A stretch of DNA of 64,000 bases, from positions 131,764-195,763 of the forward strand of contig MNCI01018028.1 in the NCBI GenBank assembly GCA_015680685.1. The letters are read 5' to 3'. A program made the translations under genes and the position numbers. Below, piece by piece: positions 1 through 11,161 of this stretch. Under the pieces are notes generated by a model. The model was not told the DNA's origin and did not search any database. It saw only the letters and a list, made by a program, of their open reading frames with translations. The first letter of the stretch is position 1. Every line of letters starts with the position of its first letter. This DNA is from Gnetum montanum (lineage: Eukaryota; Streptophyta; Gnetopsida; Gnetales; Gnetaceae).

Positions 1-330
1 AAAGAGGCTGAAATCTTTCGTTTAGCAAGCCATCTTACAAGAAATCTTCTTTACAAATCTTCCAAGATCCCAAGTTTGATGTGTGAGACCTCAAGTGATG
101 ATGATAAGTAGATGATGATATGAGCCCCTTCCCCCTTGACCCCTGAAGCCTTTTTATAGGGTTTAAAGGTAGGTAGGGAAGTTACAAAATGTCTTGGGTG
201 GTTTAACCACCATAGAGATAAAAAGGCTACAATTGACAAGTGTCTTCATGATAATCCAAATTAAAATTAGTTACAAATATCATAGTTGTAACTATCATAG
301 GAAGTTACAACTTCCATAGGAATAAAAGAG
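1..330 (-). repeat. LTR promoter-like fragment
   Basis: Read on the minus strand, this stretch has a TATA-like CCTATAAAAAGG (plus 149-160) followed by a C/T- and CATC-rich leader, the usual look of the U3/R boundary of a plant LTR. No matching second LTR was found in the window, so it is either a truncated LTR or an unrelated promoter-like sequence. There is no reading frame of interest. Confidence 0.3.
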
Positions 331-402
331 AAAATAACCACATGTCTATTTTATTTTAAACCAAATCCCTTTGCATCGCTGCATAAAACTTTATATATTT
401 AA

Positions 403-735
403 TCATATGTTGCAGGCACTAAAACTAGGGTTACAGCTTGCCGCGTTAAATTCTTGGTCGTTGTGAATGCTGTCAATGTCACCTAAATTCAGGAGTAGTC
501 TCTGGATATGCTGCCACCGACGGCGCCTAAGCAGGGCCATCAAAACATGGATCCTGTGAAGACTCCCCTTGTCCTTGCTTTTCAAGCAAACATAGCACCA
601 TACCAGTAACAACACAGGATATAGCATGAATAGAGCCAAATACAGGCACAACAATGGCGTCTGACCTACAGACAGATAGTCTCTATTTCCATGGCTGTCC
701 AGATTATACGTGGCGGTTCGAACCCACAATCACAG
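403..735 (-). pseudogene. GPR107/lung-seven-transmembrane-like gene fragment
   Basis: The 108-codon minus-strand frame contains RDYLSVGQTPLLCLYLALF, then a hydrophobic segment, then HRIHVLMALL. In plant GPR107-type membrane proteins (PF06814; Arabidopsis CAND6/CAND7) a YLSAG-x-PLP-x-LY segment opens the first membrane helix and is followed by HRIH-x-LM. From memory the match is good for about 50 residues and then stops near plus 540, possibly at an old exon end. Only the first of the expected seven helices is present, so this is an exon fragment or captured piece, not a gene. The product would be a Golgi or endosomal membrane protein. A TRAPPC12-like fragment lies just upstream on the same strand. 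The family call comes from motif memory and needs a protein search. Confidence 0.45.
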
Positions 736-754
736 CTTGACATGCAGCAAGCAG

Positions 755-1429
755 TTGCCAAGCATGAGAAAGTAGTCGTCCATAGATAGGGCTTGGAATG
801 TGCCGTTGAATGACCGCGTCGTGGGTTTGAGATCCGCCACAGTGAAGAGCCGATTCACCAACGGATTCTGCATAATGCAGGGGAGTTTTTGTTTCTCCTC
901 ATCCTCGTCCTCGTCATCGCGGTTTTGGAAGTATTCCTTGAGAATCTAGAGCCATTTCTGGCGCATGACCAAGAAGAAACCCATCAGTGATGGATCCATG
1001 GCCCCTGCATCATCGTAATTACTCTGATGTTGATGAATCCCTGTAACGCAAATCATTGAGATCACCAAGCAAAGCCAATTCTTGTGCGGCATTAGAGTAT
1101 TGGTGGAGCTTTACGAGCACTAGTATAGAGAATGAAGTGTAGGTGAGCTGCTCATGCGACTTCAGTGGGAGCAACTTCCATTTTTTATCGGCGCTGCCCA
1201 GTAGCGTCAACCATGAGTCCTGCCTCGCCTCCCTTAACAGCTCCAGCATGGTGTGTCCACTCCATATATGTCCTGAGAGCTTATGAACATGAGCTAACAA
1301 AGAAATAACATGAGGTTGAGAACCTTTTTTGTAGTATATTACATGACATATGAGCCCATGATTCCTTAGATCCCTCCGCAGCTTCTTGATTGTTGGAACC
1401 ACAAATGGGTTATTGACATAAAATGCCAA
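755..1429 (-). pseudogene. TRAPPC12-like (TPR) gene fragment, frameshifted
   Basis: The minus-strand frame starting at 1429 reads through a segment with SWLTLLGSADKKWKLLPLKS, then HEQLTYTSFSILVLVKLHQY, then SNAAQELALLGDLND. This resembles the start of the TPR region in plant TRAPP-complex subunit 12, a vesicle-tethering factor, where a W-x-x-LL segment is followed by H-x-HLTY, a K-L-x-x-Y/F-x-x-A helix and an ELASL helix. After RYRD the frame stops at 1019. A +1 shift continues for about 90 codons (MDPSLMGFF, then an acidic stretch, then NPLVNRLFTVADLKPTTRSF) to about 755, with one in-frame stop. I do not recognise that second half. It is a decayed exon or captured fragment; the family call is tentative. 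Confidence 0.38.
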
Positions 1430-1987
1430 GAAATGTTCATTGCAACAGTCTTTATCTTTGACTCAAATAGACTCTTTTTATCCATTAGAAATTGAATTTA
1501 CCCATTTAAGTATGGTTTTACGAAGATCTCCAGCAACCCACCGATATTCAATATGAGATGTATAATCTTGGTCAATGGCGTAAGAGTAATCTCCAACACT
1601 ATTGCTAGCAGAATTCTATGGAGTTGTATAGTAAATTTCACTGTTGCTGCTATAAATGAATGCATCAAAATTTGATACATTTATGCCTCTGGAGCACAAA
1701 AGAGAGATTGTTTTAGAGATACTTAAGGAAGATGATAGAATAATTCTTGTGGACTTCAATAATGAAATTTTAGAGGCGATTGCCATTAGTTCTTCAATCA
1801 CAACCAGAAAGGTTGTACCCTTGTCATCTTGACTATAACTACCCATGGCAATTACCAATATCTGGTGTTTCCTCCTTATGGAAGTGAATTAGTATTCAAA
1901 TCAACCTTTTTAGTAAGATCTGATTTTCTCTTTGGAACTGTTTCCTTGCTCTCATGCAACCTATTCCATGAAATGGCCGAAATGTGC
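1430..1987. other. No recognisable feature
   Basis: Short open frames occur on both strands, but none shows a domain, splice signals or repeat structure. The right end probably belongs to the degraded Ty3 element whose protease begins at 1988. Confidence 0.3.
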
Positions 1988-2305
1988 CAACAGTCATTTA
2001 ATGGATCATGAGTAGTGGCGCAAGGTTCTATTTCTTTGGATTTTATAGCCATTGAGAAATTCTCCACATTCGCCAACTTCCTAGTGGTTGAAAAGATACT
2101 AGTTTCAACTTGATCCTAGGAAGACCATGGTTAGCAAAGCTTCAAGTAGTTTCATCTCCTATACATTAGGAGATTCACATGTCCTACAAGGGAGAGAGAA
2201 TTCTCATTCATGAACACAACATGTTGCTACCTTTGGTTAACTATGTTAACATCGACCGAGCTTCAAAGGTGGAGTTCTAAGAGGAAACTCTTGACACGTA
2301 GACTA
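1988..2305 (+). pseudogene. Ty3 (Tat-like) aspartic protease remnant, copy 1
   Basis: The plus-strand frame starting near 1988 reads SFNGS, then GSISLDFIAIEKFSTFANFL, VVEK and, after a small shift, LGRPWLAKLQ-like residues. This is the C-terminal half of the retroviral-type protease of Tat-lineage Ty3 elements, where an F-D-G-x-x-x-x-V-x-G strand leads to the conserved LGRPW-x flap end. The N-terminal catalytic D-G-S/T part is not recognisable upstream. The same segment is better preserved at 9540-9960. Several stops and a frameshift make it non-functional. Confidence 0.6.
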
Positions 2306-2559
2306 GGGTCACCAACAACAAAGACAATAATGATGCTAGCAACATCAACTCTACAACCTGAAGAGACCAACAAAGATGCGTACAACTCGCCATGATTAAC
2401 AAGAAAGGTTGTGAACATAAAGTTGTGTCAAAAGGATTCCTTAACCTATCAAAAGTCAAACAATGAGTTCATAGTAAACACCATATTCCTTCTTTTGTTA
2501 ATGGTTGTTTCTTTACTTTTGCAACATTGTAGCATGCTTCTTAGTTGGTTTTAGCCTCG

Positions 2560-2690
2560 TATGCTCTTTTTAGAGCATCCCATACTTACTAGGCAAGTAT
2601 GGATCACAACATGCTAATGCCTAAAATTGGCAAAGATATGGTTTGTTAGGGCCTAAAACTAGTGAATTCATGGCCTTCCTTTATCTTTCT
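2560..2690 (+). repeat. GGCCTAAAACTAG minisatellite, block 1
   Basis: Short degenerate repeats of the type GCCTAAAA-C/T-TAGTGAA or GGCAAA alternate with ATGG and TTGTTAGG. Related blocks occur at 5150-5275, 10440-10625 and, reversed, at 13805-13940. The block lies a few hundred bases downstream of a protease remnant, as in block 3, which suggests that it is the 3' noncoding part of the same Ty3 family. Confidence 0.45.
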
Positions 2691-3849
2691 TATATGCATG
2701 TTATAACCTTTCTGCTTCAACGCATTATTCTTAGTTTTTACCTTAAAAGTTGTACATCCTTTTACATTTTTACATTTCTTCTATTTTATTGAGAAATCTT
2801 ATGTTGTAGCTTGGTTGTTCCTACTTGTAGCCCTTTAACCAAAAAGTAATATATAAAACATAAAAATAAATAATGTTTAAAACTAAAATTGCAGCCATGG
2901 TCACATCATGTGACAAATGAATATATATATATAACTGTAACCATTGTCACACACAGTAAAAACTAGAAGTCCGTGACACCTAAATTGCAATGATGTATTA
3001 TTGATATTAACAACCTTGGTCAAACTAAAGGGAAACTACCATTGTCAATCTTGTCACCACCCATCCATCTTTTATGTAGATTGATATCATTTTCATATCT
3101 TCAAGTGCTATGGCAAGGTTAATGGAAAATGTTGTTTTTTGCATCAACAAGTTTGTAAGCCCACTTATGATTACATCTATCTATCTTATTAAGCTTTCCA
3201 TAATCTACAAAAGTAGCTTCAATAGTAAAACCAAGATCTATATTGATGGGCTTAAGGATACGAGCCATGGGGGACTGAAAGCAAAGAAAATGGCCAAGAA
3301 ATAGTATAAAATACAAGTGTAATGAGGTTAAAATGGTCATGTTCACAGTAATTTAAGAACAGCACTGGTATCTAAAACTGCAGGACAAAATTCTGTATAA
3401 AAAGCAAAACACATGAATGCTTGATGCTTTATATTGCTCCAATATCTTGTAGACATGGAAACCCGTAGTTATCCTTAATGTAATTAACGTTTAAGACAGA
3501 TTACAACAAAAGCATGAAAAATACGATATTCTTTCATTCTTACATATTTCAAAACGAAACATCAAGTACAGAATGAAGAAGGCGATGAGTGTTTTTAATT
3601 TTTCAAAATAGAAACCATGCTTCAAACTAAATAATCCAATAAGGGTATACCTGTTAGTTCTTGGAAATTTCTAACCAAGAACGTTGGATGTTTCAATCAG
3701 TATGGCAAGAAAACAAAATCTCAGCAAGTTCATGATTGTTTGGCGAGGGAAATCTCACAAACTGGTTTCGCGATAAAAACTGGTTTTAATTTTTGATGAA
3801 ATTGTAGCTAATAGGACGATTCTACCGCTTTTAACTTCTATTGCTCTAG
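2691..3849. other. No gene seen; AT-rich
   Basis: This stretch has many short A/T runs and a few open frames of about 65-75 codons on both strands. None carries a motif I recognise. No LTR ends, tRNA-like boxes or tandem repeats stand out. Confidence 0.35.
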
Positions 3850-4260
3850 ATGCATCTACCCATCATGGATCTGTTGCAAGTCAAAGGACAGAATGAATCA
3901 AGAAATACTATAAATAAAAAATGTTACAACACATTTCATCATGATACAAATATGCCTCAGACTGTGACTTGTAAAATTCTTCATACTAATCCATTAACTA
4001 GGCAAACCAAAGCACTTTGCTCAATAAATTTTACAAATTCAGATAATTCTGAGCCAAATGTGCAAAAGTCATGTGCATCTTCAGAAGAATACATTCAGAA
4101 AGATATATTGGATCATAGAACAAATTTATCAAGTTGTTTGGTTCTTGCAGGGTTTCATGCATGCGGAAACCTATCAGTGATAATGTTAAAAATGTTTCTT
4201 TCCAGCGTACAAAATATGCACACTTGCATGATAGAGCATTTTTGGAATGAGAAACAGTAA
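3850..4260 (+). pseudogene. METTL25-like methyltransferase exon fragment
   Basis: An open frame of 136 codons on the plus strand ends with SSCLVLAGFHACGNLSVIML. Proteins of the METTL25/RRNAD1 family (methyltransferase domain PF13679) carry the signature GLHACGDLS-x-x-ML around the SAM-binding core, and plant members precede it with a long variable serine-rich linker like the one seen here. In this copy the D of the motif is N. The frame then breaks off about 25 residues later, so the rest of the domain is missing. It may be a single exon of a split gene or a captured fragment. No clear splice acceptor was placed upstream. The identification rests on the HACG-x-LS motif and flanking hydrophobic pattern. 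Confidence 0.45.
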
Positions 4261-5149
4261 AAGCAGTCGTTGATATAGATTGTTACTACAACCTCTAATC
4301 CATGCCACAAACAAAAATTTCCGATTCAACATGCAGGGATGTAGCAACCAAATATGCCTTAAAACAATTAAGTGGTTTCAAAGAATAAGGACATTCTAGA
4401 TGCACTAACATAGAAACAACAAAGCCAAACCCTGGGGGCTCCGTGCTATTATGTGTATGGTTGCTGGCCCTCCATTGTACATCTGCACTCTCGTTTTCTT
4501 TTGTCTTTGACTGTTTGCATATTTAATAATAAATATGATTACGATATTATGTAACGTTGAAAATATTAATAAAACAAAAATTAAAAACTAATAAATTACT
4601 AACACAGATCCCTTAGCATCAGGGTCCCCAGGCATGGCTACATCAGCCACCCAGGCTGACCAACATCACTGCCCTCCACCACGCGTAGCTCCCACCCTTT
4701 GTGCAAAAGCAAGAGCAATGGTAATGGTGATGGTGGTGATGGTGCAGAGAATAATAATGTGGCCAATGCTGGTATGCTTGGGTTGGCCAGTATTATTTCT
4801 GAGCAATTCAAGCCAGGCACAAACATACTTGTGTGGTAGCTTGCAGGGCACCGGAATGGGTGCATTTGGTGATGGTTATTTCCCATTGGCTGGAGTTGCA
4901 GCCAGAAGCCCATGCTCTTGAATGGGTGCAATATCTTTTTGCCACAGATGCAAACAGGCAAAGTTAAAATCTTCTATAGATTTTAATATATATATACATA
5001 TAATTAAATTATTATATTAAATTTGATATTATTTTGACTTAGTTTATTTTACCTTATTTATTATATCTTACTCTCTCTTTTTTTCACTCAATTCTACATT
5101 GAAATTATTTTGTTTTACCATACTTTACCATGTTCTACTTCGTTTTTTG
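4261..5149. other. No assigned gene; weak open frames
   Basis: Between 4634 and 4961 both strands have open frames of about 95-107 codons. One plus-strand frame has a Gly/Asn/Asp-rich run followed by NVANAGMLGLASIISEQFKP, which looks protein-like but unfamiliar. The rest is AT-rich with a TATATATA stretch near 4988. Nothing here can be named. Confidence 0.25.
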
Positions 5150-5275
5150 CCTTGTAATAACCTTGCCAATACTATGGCCTGCCAAGGCCTTAAACTAGCA
5201 AATGACCCACTAAGGCCTAAAACTAGTAAAACTATGGCTCATCAAGGCCTAAAATTGGCAAGATGTGACCTCAAT
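5150..5275 (+). repeat. GGCCTAAAACTAG minisatellite, block 2
   Basis: Three to four degenerate units of AAGGCCTAAAACTAGTAAAA (about 35 bases each with spacers such as ACTATGGCTCATC) run in tandem. They are closely related to the blocks at 2560, 10440 and 13805 (reversed). Confidence 0.55.
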
Positions 5276-5324
5276 TGACCATGTTGGGCCATATGTAGCC
5301 TACTTTGCATTGCTTGGTCCTATT

Positions 5325-5600
5325 CCCTACTATGCTTTGACCTTACTTGACCTTATTTTACATTATTGTCTATCATTGTCATGTCATTCAATGATATTTC
5401 ACCTCATTTTCATCATTTTTACATCATTTAACCTTGTTTGACCACATCATTTTATCATTTGACATCAACATAGCCTTATTTGACCTTATTTTACACCATT
5501 TTATGTGGTTTTGATCATCATTTAGCTTCTTTCCACATCATTTATCCTTTGTTTCACACCATTTGGTCTAATTTATCCCTTACATTCTTTGTTAATCATG
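5325..5600 (+). repeat. Degenerate TTGACCTTATTTTACACCATTT repeats
   Basis: Loosely repeated words of the type TTGACCTTATTTTAC, CATCATTT and ACACCATTT fill this stretch without a clean period. It reads like a worn satellite or 3' noncoding array next to minisatellite block 2. No coding potential was seen. Confidence 0.4.
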
Positions 5601-5737
5601 ATTGAACTATGTTTGATCTTTGCTCTAATGTATTTTGGCTCATATATGCATTATTATTAATGTATTTTTTTTATTGTTTTTGCATTATTTGACAATTTTA
5701 TTACATAGGTGCCACTTGATGTGCTTATGTTGTAATG

Positions 5738-6095
5738 TAGGAATGAGCCAGGAGGATGAGGAAGCAAATTAGACTAGCCTCAAAGCTTGGATGGGCCCCT
5801 CTTGTGATGTTGTTAGATCAAATATCCAAATCTTAAGTGCTAAAACCATTTCATTATACATCCATAACATCCTAAAGTAGCATGATGACTATTGACCTTG
5901 AAGCCAGAAATGTCACAAAGGGTTCCTTAGTTGAAATTCCTGTCTAAACCATGATGGTGAGAAGAAAACTCATGAAACCAAGTTCCTCACTAGAACTTAA
6001 GCCTGCTCATGACCTCATCAAGCGTTGGCAATATAAGATGAAAGCCATTTACATAGCACTAAGTACATCTAACACTCACATGTTTGCTAGTAAGT
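5738..6095 (+). pseudogene. Decayed ORF, unknown, possibly Ty3 gag-like
   Basis: An ATG near 5744 opens MSQEDEEAN, followed after one in-frame stop by SLKAWMGPSCDVV and about 35 more codons. After further stops, an in-phase stretch ending RWQYKMKAIYIAL can be read. An acidic start followed by an S-L-x-x-W/Y-M-x-P segment is common at the N-terminus of Tat-type gag proteins, but the match is weak and I would not rely on it. The stretch lies between minisatellite block 2 and the LTR-like block at 7165. Confidence 0.22.
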
Positions 6096-7164
6096 GTTGA
6101 TTATCATTGTTAATAGGTTGCAACAAATGACTGATGTTGATGACTTTCATGATTAACAACAAGCAAGATTGCATGCTCTATCTCTCTCCTTGTTTGGTAC
6201 AATGAATGAACTATAGAACTTTGTAAACATGATGTACATTGCATAGAATTCTCTATGCTATGGTGATGATGAGTTGTTGTGGCTGCATTTGCTAGTTGTC
6301 TCATGTAGCACTATGCATTACTTTGTAACAACATTTTTTCTTTGTTTGGTTTTCTTATTCTCTTAAAGTTGTACTTGCAGGATGAAGCCTGGAGTCATTA
6401 CAAAGGTGCAACTCATCACCGAAGCAAGTCACCATGTGACCTCAATGCATAAGATTCGATGAGTTTTGTCCTATTGTGCCAAGAGTGCTTATTCCACTTC
6501 ACTCTTATCACCTCTTCTTGAGCCTAGTCCTATAGCCTAATTATAACCTTCATTGCCATAAACAATAATAATGACCTATGTTTGACACTCATGCATTATG
6601 GCCATAAGACATTTCCTTCATCATGCTCCACCTACAAGTTCATCAGATGTAACACATCTTATTTGATAGGAAAACTATCAAGTTCATTGAGTATAGCATA
6701 TCTTGGTCAATGGGAAAAACCAAATCAAAATTGGCCTTAGCAAAGAGACCCAATGAAGTTTTCATCCCACAAGAAAAAAGAGAAGCAAATTACTAGGAAG
6801 GCAAAAGGCCAATAAAGACCAAAAGGATGAATCAATTGCTTCAAACTTGCAAAGGGAGGAGCTTAATGGTCAAAGAAAACTTGACGTGAGGTGTTGGTTC
6901 CTCAAACACACTGCTAAATAACTAACACTTTAAAATATGAAGTGCAGAAAAAGGAAAAAAAACATCCACTAATTGACCAACATGTCAATGTCAACTCGTA
7001 GCCATGATGTTAACTTTGGAATGAATTGTTAACCTTCATAACCATTTCCTCATAGCCTGAAGCTCTATTACCTCATCATAGCCTTATCCCATCATCACAA
7101 GCACTGTTTGGCATGGTTCAACACTACAAAATCAAGTGCAGAGAGGAAACATCGATGATGGATT
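6096..7164. other. No recognisable feature
   Basis: I saw no domain, tandem repeat or tRNA-like box in this kilobase. Short open frames occur on both strands with no supporting context. Confidence 0.3.
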
Positions 7165-8170
7165 TGTAGTGGTGTTTTGTATTCTTTGTCGATGTCTCTC
7201 AGTTAATCCTTATGACACTAACAAAGAGGGGCTAATAAAACACCACCAAGAAAATTCATGTTGTAACCCTTTTACATTGTAACTCTCACCCCATGAAACC
7301 TGAGACTCAAATTTCTTTGTAAAATGTAAAGATTGTAATCCAAGAGATGAAATTTCACATACATTAGCTTTTGGGACTAAAAAATGCTTTAGAAGTTACC
7401 ATAGCCTCAACCCCAAGATGAAAAAAAAGTTATATTATGTCCATATTTGAGCTTGAGAGGGGTGGGGGGGTGTATAAGTTTTGCTATGCTGGAAACACCT
7501 ATGAGGAGGTATAACATCACCTATGCTTAGCATTGAGGGGTATAACTTCTACATCCACAATGTTGCTCCTTCCACCTCCCCCATCATTACTCCTATAGTT
7601 CTAGCATGGCTCTTGTAGCTCCAATGTGGACCCAACAATCTCAATGTGGGTCTTGTAGCTCTAGCATGGCTCCTATAGCTCCAATGTGGATGTTATCCCT
7701 AACATGGGTATCATATCCCCAACATGGATGTCATACCCCTAGCGTGGGTGTTATACACCAAGCTCAGTGTTGCTCTTGAAAGTTTAGCATGGGTAAAATT
7801 CATGTTTACTATTTTTGACAAAAAAAAAATGATTTTGATGCCATGGGAGTTATCAAAACCTATCATATATAGTAACCATGCTGGATTTGGACACTTGCAC
7901 ATAACATCAATTTTTTTAGCAATTAGGTAAAAAATTTGCAACACAATTCATGGCCATTAAACATATATAATCCAAAGTTTTGTGCATTGAAATTTTTCAT
8001 CATTTTTGAGTCCCATAGCTATGAAAATTTATTGTAGACACAAAGCTTTTAAGAGAAAATTCCATCATGGAACCCATAGCCATTGTAACCACTTTTACCC
8101 CTTTGAGATTTTGTGGTTTTGTAGCAACAGTGAAGCAACTTGGGCATTGAGACTTCTAGCGTGGCTCTTC
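7165..8170 (+). repeat. LTR-like block A (Tat-type Ty3), plus orientation
   Basis: The block begins TGTAGTGGTGTTTTG and is matched, in reverse complement, by the block ending at 13784, which begins TGTAGTGATGTTTTG. Shared landmarks in the same order are TCTCAGTTAATCC, CACCCCATGAAA, GAAATTTCACAT and a GCAACAGTGAAG region near 8120. Sequences upstream of the two TG starts do not match, so the start is a true element boundary. The right end is uncertain. The protease remnant at 9280-9965 lies downstream in the same orientation, so this could be the 5' LTR of that element. Confidence 0.5.
7555..7760 (+). repeat. Tandem GTAGCTCTAGCATGG-type repeats inside LTR block A
   Basis: About eight degenerate units of 20-30 bases alternate CCTATAGCTC-CAATGTGGA, TCTAGCATGGCTC and CCCAACATGGATGTCAT. 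A comparable array of CACACTAGGGG / CTCCACATTGGGG words occupies the corresponding place in the reverse-oriented block near 13180-13390. The array therefore belongs to the LTR family. Confidence 0.5.
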
Positions 8171-9279
8171 ATTGTAGCTCAAAACCCCCACACATCTTAC
8201 CCCTTTGTGTACCACCAACATTGTAGATTTGGTAAGGAGTACAACAAGGTTCTACAATTCTAGGAGTTATGTAGCATCTGGACTATGGAGTTGACTATGG
8301 CATTCAAGGCTACTAGCTTCAATAGTTTCTAAATCACCATTCAGGAAAACCTCCTACTTTCTCAAGCACTTCTTATATACATTTTTGAACTCTCTTTATT
8401 TTTTATCACAATAAAGTTTGTAGTTCCATTTATTATGCAAGTTCTTGTAAATTTATATTTCATTTTGTGCATTTATTTTTTAGACTTGCATTGCATTTTT
8501 TTATTTTATTACCCTTGTTGACACTTTGTAAGTCCCTAGATGATTGGCAAGACTGTCCAAGGTACCTTAGATCCTATTTTTCACAGAGGTCCTTGGGATC
8601 TAGGGTTAAGGTTATTCCACCTAGAATTTTTGGTTTTCCAGTAACCAAATTTTTAAGGTGAGAAGGTTAATTACTTTATTAAGTCTAAACTCTATTATCT
8701 AGATTTGTAGTCCCTCAACTAAGTCTTTTCATAGACTAAGAACATAGAGGATGTTGTTGAGGATAGTCACGTCTAGTTCAAGATCTCCTTTTGTTCTAAG
8801 GATACCATCACCTACATCCTTCCAAGGACCCTTTTGTGGTTAGAGTGCCCTTTCCCGCTACAACCAAACCCACTATTATAACTGAACAATGTCCTCCCAT
8901 AGTGGCGAACACAATGGCTTCCTCCTAACTAAATAATAAGAATAAGAAATCCCCTAGCAAACAACATAAGAAGCCCACACCAAAGCCTAAGAACAAGGAT
9001 AGTAAGTAGGCCAAGGGGTGAAATGATGTGGGTCCACCAAAGTCAACCCCCATCTCATCCATTTCAATGAGCTCTAATGCCTAGTCCACTTCAACTAGCC
9101 AACCACGAGAGGATTCCAAGCCATAAGGGAAGGGAAAAGAGGCTAAAACACAATCACTATAGCATGAAGTTCACATCCTGGGATGCATGGAGGAAGTAAA
9201 GAATAAGAAAAACAAGAAGTTAACAACCAATGATAAGAACTTCCTCAATGCAATGGAATAGGTTAAGTAATCTTTGAAA
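8171..9279 (+). other. Presumed leader/gag part of the Tat-like element, unrecognised
   Basis: This stretch lies between LTR-like block A and the pre-protease segment. Short lysine- and serine-rich frames are present around 8900-9250, but no gag signature or zinc knuckle could be read. A primer-binding site was looked for after about 8150 and not identified with confidence. Confidence 0.3.
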
Positions 9280-9965
9280 TAAAAGAATACATTCCTTAAC
9301 ATGTATGACCTTATAATGACTTCTATTGCACACCCAGAGGCCCTAGTGAAGATGTTGACTTCTATTACTATTACCAAGGACATCCCTACTAGGGAAAAGT
9401 TGATTCACTTAGTAATGGTACCACCTTCACCAAAGGAAGAAACAAGGTCAACAACACTATTGTTTCATGATAGTAAGATCAAAACCAACCCCCATGATGT
9501 GAAGGCAACCAAGGCTCCTCTCTTTATAATGATAAGGGTGGAGTAATACAAGGTACATAGGGTGCATGTTGATGATGGGACAGGTGCCAACGTAATAACT
9601 TACACTATTGTTGAATGTTTGGGTTTAACAGAATACATGCAACACACAACTACTTCCACTCTTAAATCCTTTAATGGATCTCAGGTTGTGGTTAAAGGAT
9701 CAATCTCTTTGGACTTCATAGCAAGGGAATAGTTCCCCAAAATAGTCAATTTCTTGGTAGTGGAAGAGACACCATGATTTAACCTCAATCTGGGGAGGCC
9801 TTGGCTAGCTCAATTATGACCTATTTCCTTACCCATCCACTAAGAAATTCACCCACCTTAGGAGAGAGGTGAAATAATAATCCATGGTGATAGTTTGGTT
9901 TCTTTGGTGGTCAATAACATTGACATAAAATAAGGATTTGGAGTGGAGTTACACGAAGAAACCCC
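9280..9965 (+). pseudogene. Ty3 (Tat-like) pre-protease and aspartic protease, copy 2
   Basis: The frame first reads LNMYDLIMTSIAHPEALVKM and KATKAPLFIMIRVE. This matches the segment just before protease in Tat-type polyproteins, where a W/Y-D-L-L-x-S helix and an H-N-K-A/P-L-x-I/L strand occur. It then gives HVDDGTGANVIT, the catalytic D-G-S/T-x-x-N region, followed by SFNGSQVVVKGSISLDFIA and LNLGRPWLAQL, the flap and C-terminal LGRPW motif. Three or more in-frame stops break it. After about 10200 no RT can be found, so the element is truncated there. The same protease family recurs at 1988. Confidence 0.7.
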
Positions 9966-10439
9966 TAATATTAACCATAAAGTCCAAAGGCCTGATAGAG
10001 TGGAAGTGGCCCAAACACACAACAATGAAAGCATGGGTACACCATAGAAGGAGCTCCCTTTCAATGTGGTTAGTGAAGAAAATGGGAAATAAAGGATTAT
10101 GAAAAGTAGATCATATACCATTCCTGATTGGTCAAAGATTAAGAAACACTTGCACAATTGATGTATCTTTTCCAATGTGCTTGCCCTTGCATCTATAACC
10201 ATGTAGGCTTCTTTTTCTATAACCTTCTTAGCCTAGTTGAAATGTTATTTTCATGCACCATTTTGCTTTACTTTGTTTACATTATTTTAACTTTGCTTTA
10301 CATGTAGCCTAAGGTTTGTTCTTCTTTACCATTTACCTTTATGCCTTGTCAATTTTAGAACATAAAATAGAAAAAAAATCATAAACACTTTAAAACTTGA
10401 AAAAATCATAAAAATTTTAAAACATAAAAACCTTTAAAG

Positions 10440-10625
10440 ATTTTCTTTTCAAATTGCAAGGGCCTTCCATAACCTAACTAGCAAAACAAAGGGCTTGCCA
10501 TGACCTAAAACTAGTAAAATGTGTAGTCCACTATGACCTAAACTTGGCAAAATCATGAAGTCCCATCATGGTCTAAAACTAGCAAGTCATGACAACTCAC
10601 TATGACCTAAAATTGTCAAAAGCTT
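10440..10625 (+). repeat. GGCCTAAAACTAG minisatellite, block 3
   Basis: Five or six units of about 32-36 bases have the form CATGACCTAAAACTAGTAAAA, AAACTAGCAAG and TGACCTAAAATTGTCAAA. The block follows protease copy 2 by about 500 bases and supports a fixed position in the 3' part of this Ty3 family. Confidence 0.6.
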
Positions 10626-11161
10626 TGTCACCATATACAACTTAGTTCACATCCTAGTAGCCAATATAGCCATTTAAAATCACATAAGTTAACCAACATA
10701 GCCTCATAACATGAACGAAAACAAAAATGTATAACATATATGAAACATTAAGGAGTAATGCATGTAAAAAAATTAAAATTTAAAAATAATAATAGTTAAA
10801 ATGTGTGTAACATAATAACCAAAGTTACATAATGTGACAAAAGTTTAAACAATGCATAATAAATAGTCTCTAAATAACCGAAGGCTAATACTAGCCACCA
10901 CATCATGATAACATCAACAACAACAAAGAGTAAAGGTAGTCAAAGATAATAACCAAATGATGGTACTAAGGAGCTATTGCAGGGGTTTGAGGAGCACTTC
11001 CATCATCTCCACTAGGGCCATTGGCATCACTTGATACCTGTACCATAATAACATAAGTTTAATTAGTAATCAAAAAAATTATGAAATCAAATCATAAATT
11101 AAATTAAACTAAAATATGTTAAGACAAAGTAAATAAGCAAACTTGGTAGGACTCTAGGGNT

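Noticed and set aside
2930-2945. TATATATATA tract as a promoter
   Set aside because: It is a simple AT microsatellite with no gene downstream.
4634-4961. Overlapping open frames on both strands that look like a small gene
   Set aside because: No domain, start context or splice signal; composition is simple (Met/Val or Gly/Asn runs) and both strands are open, which is typical of chance.
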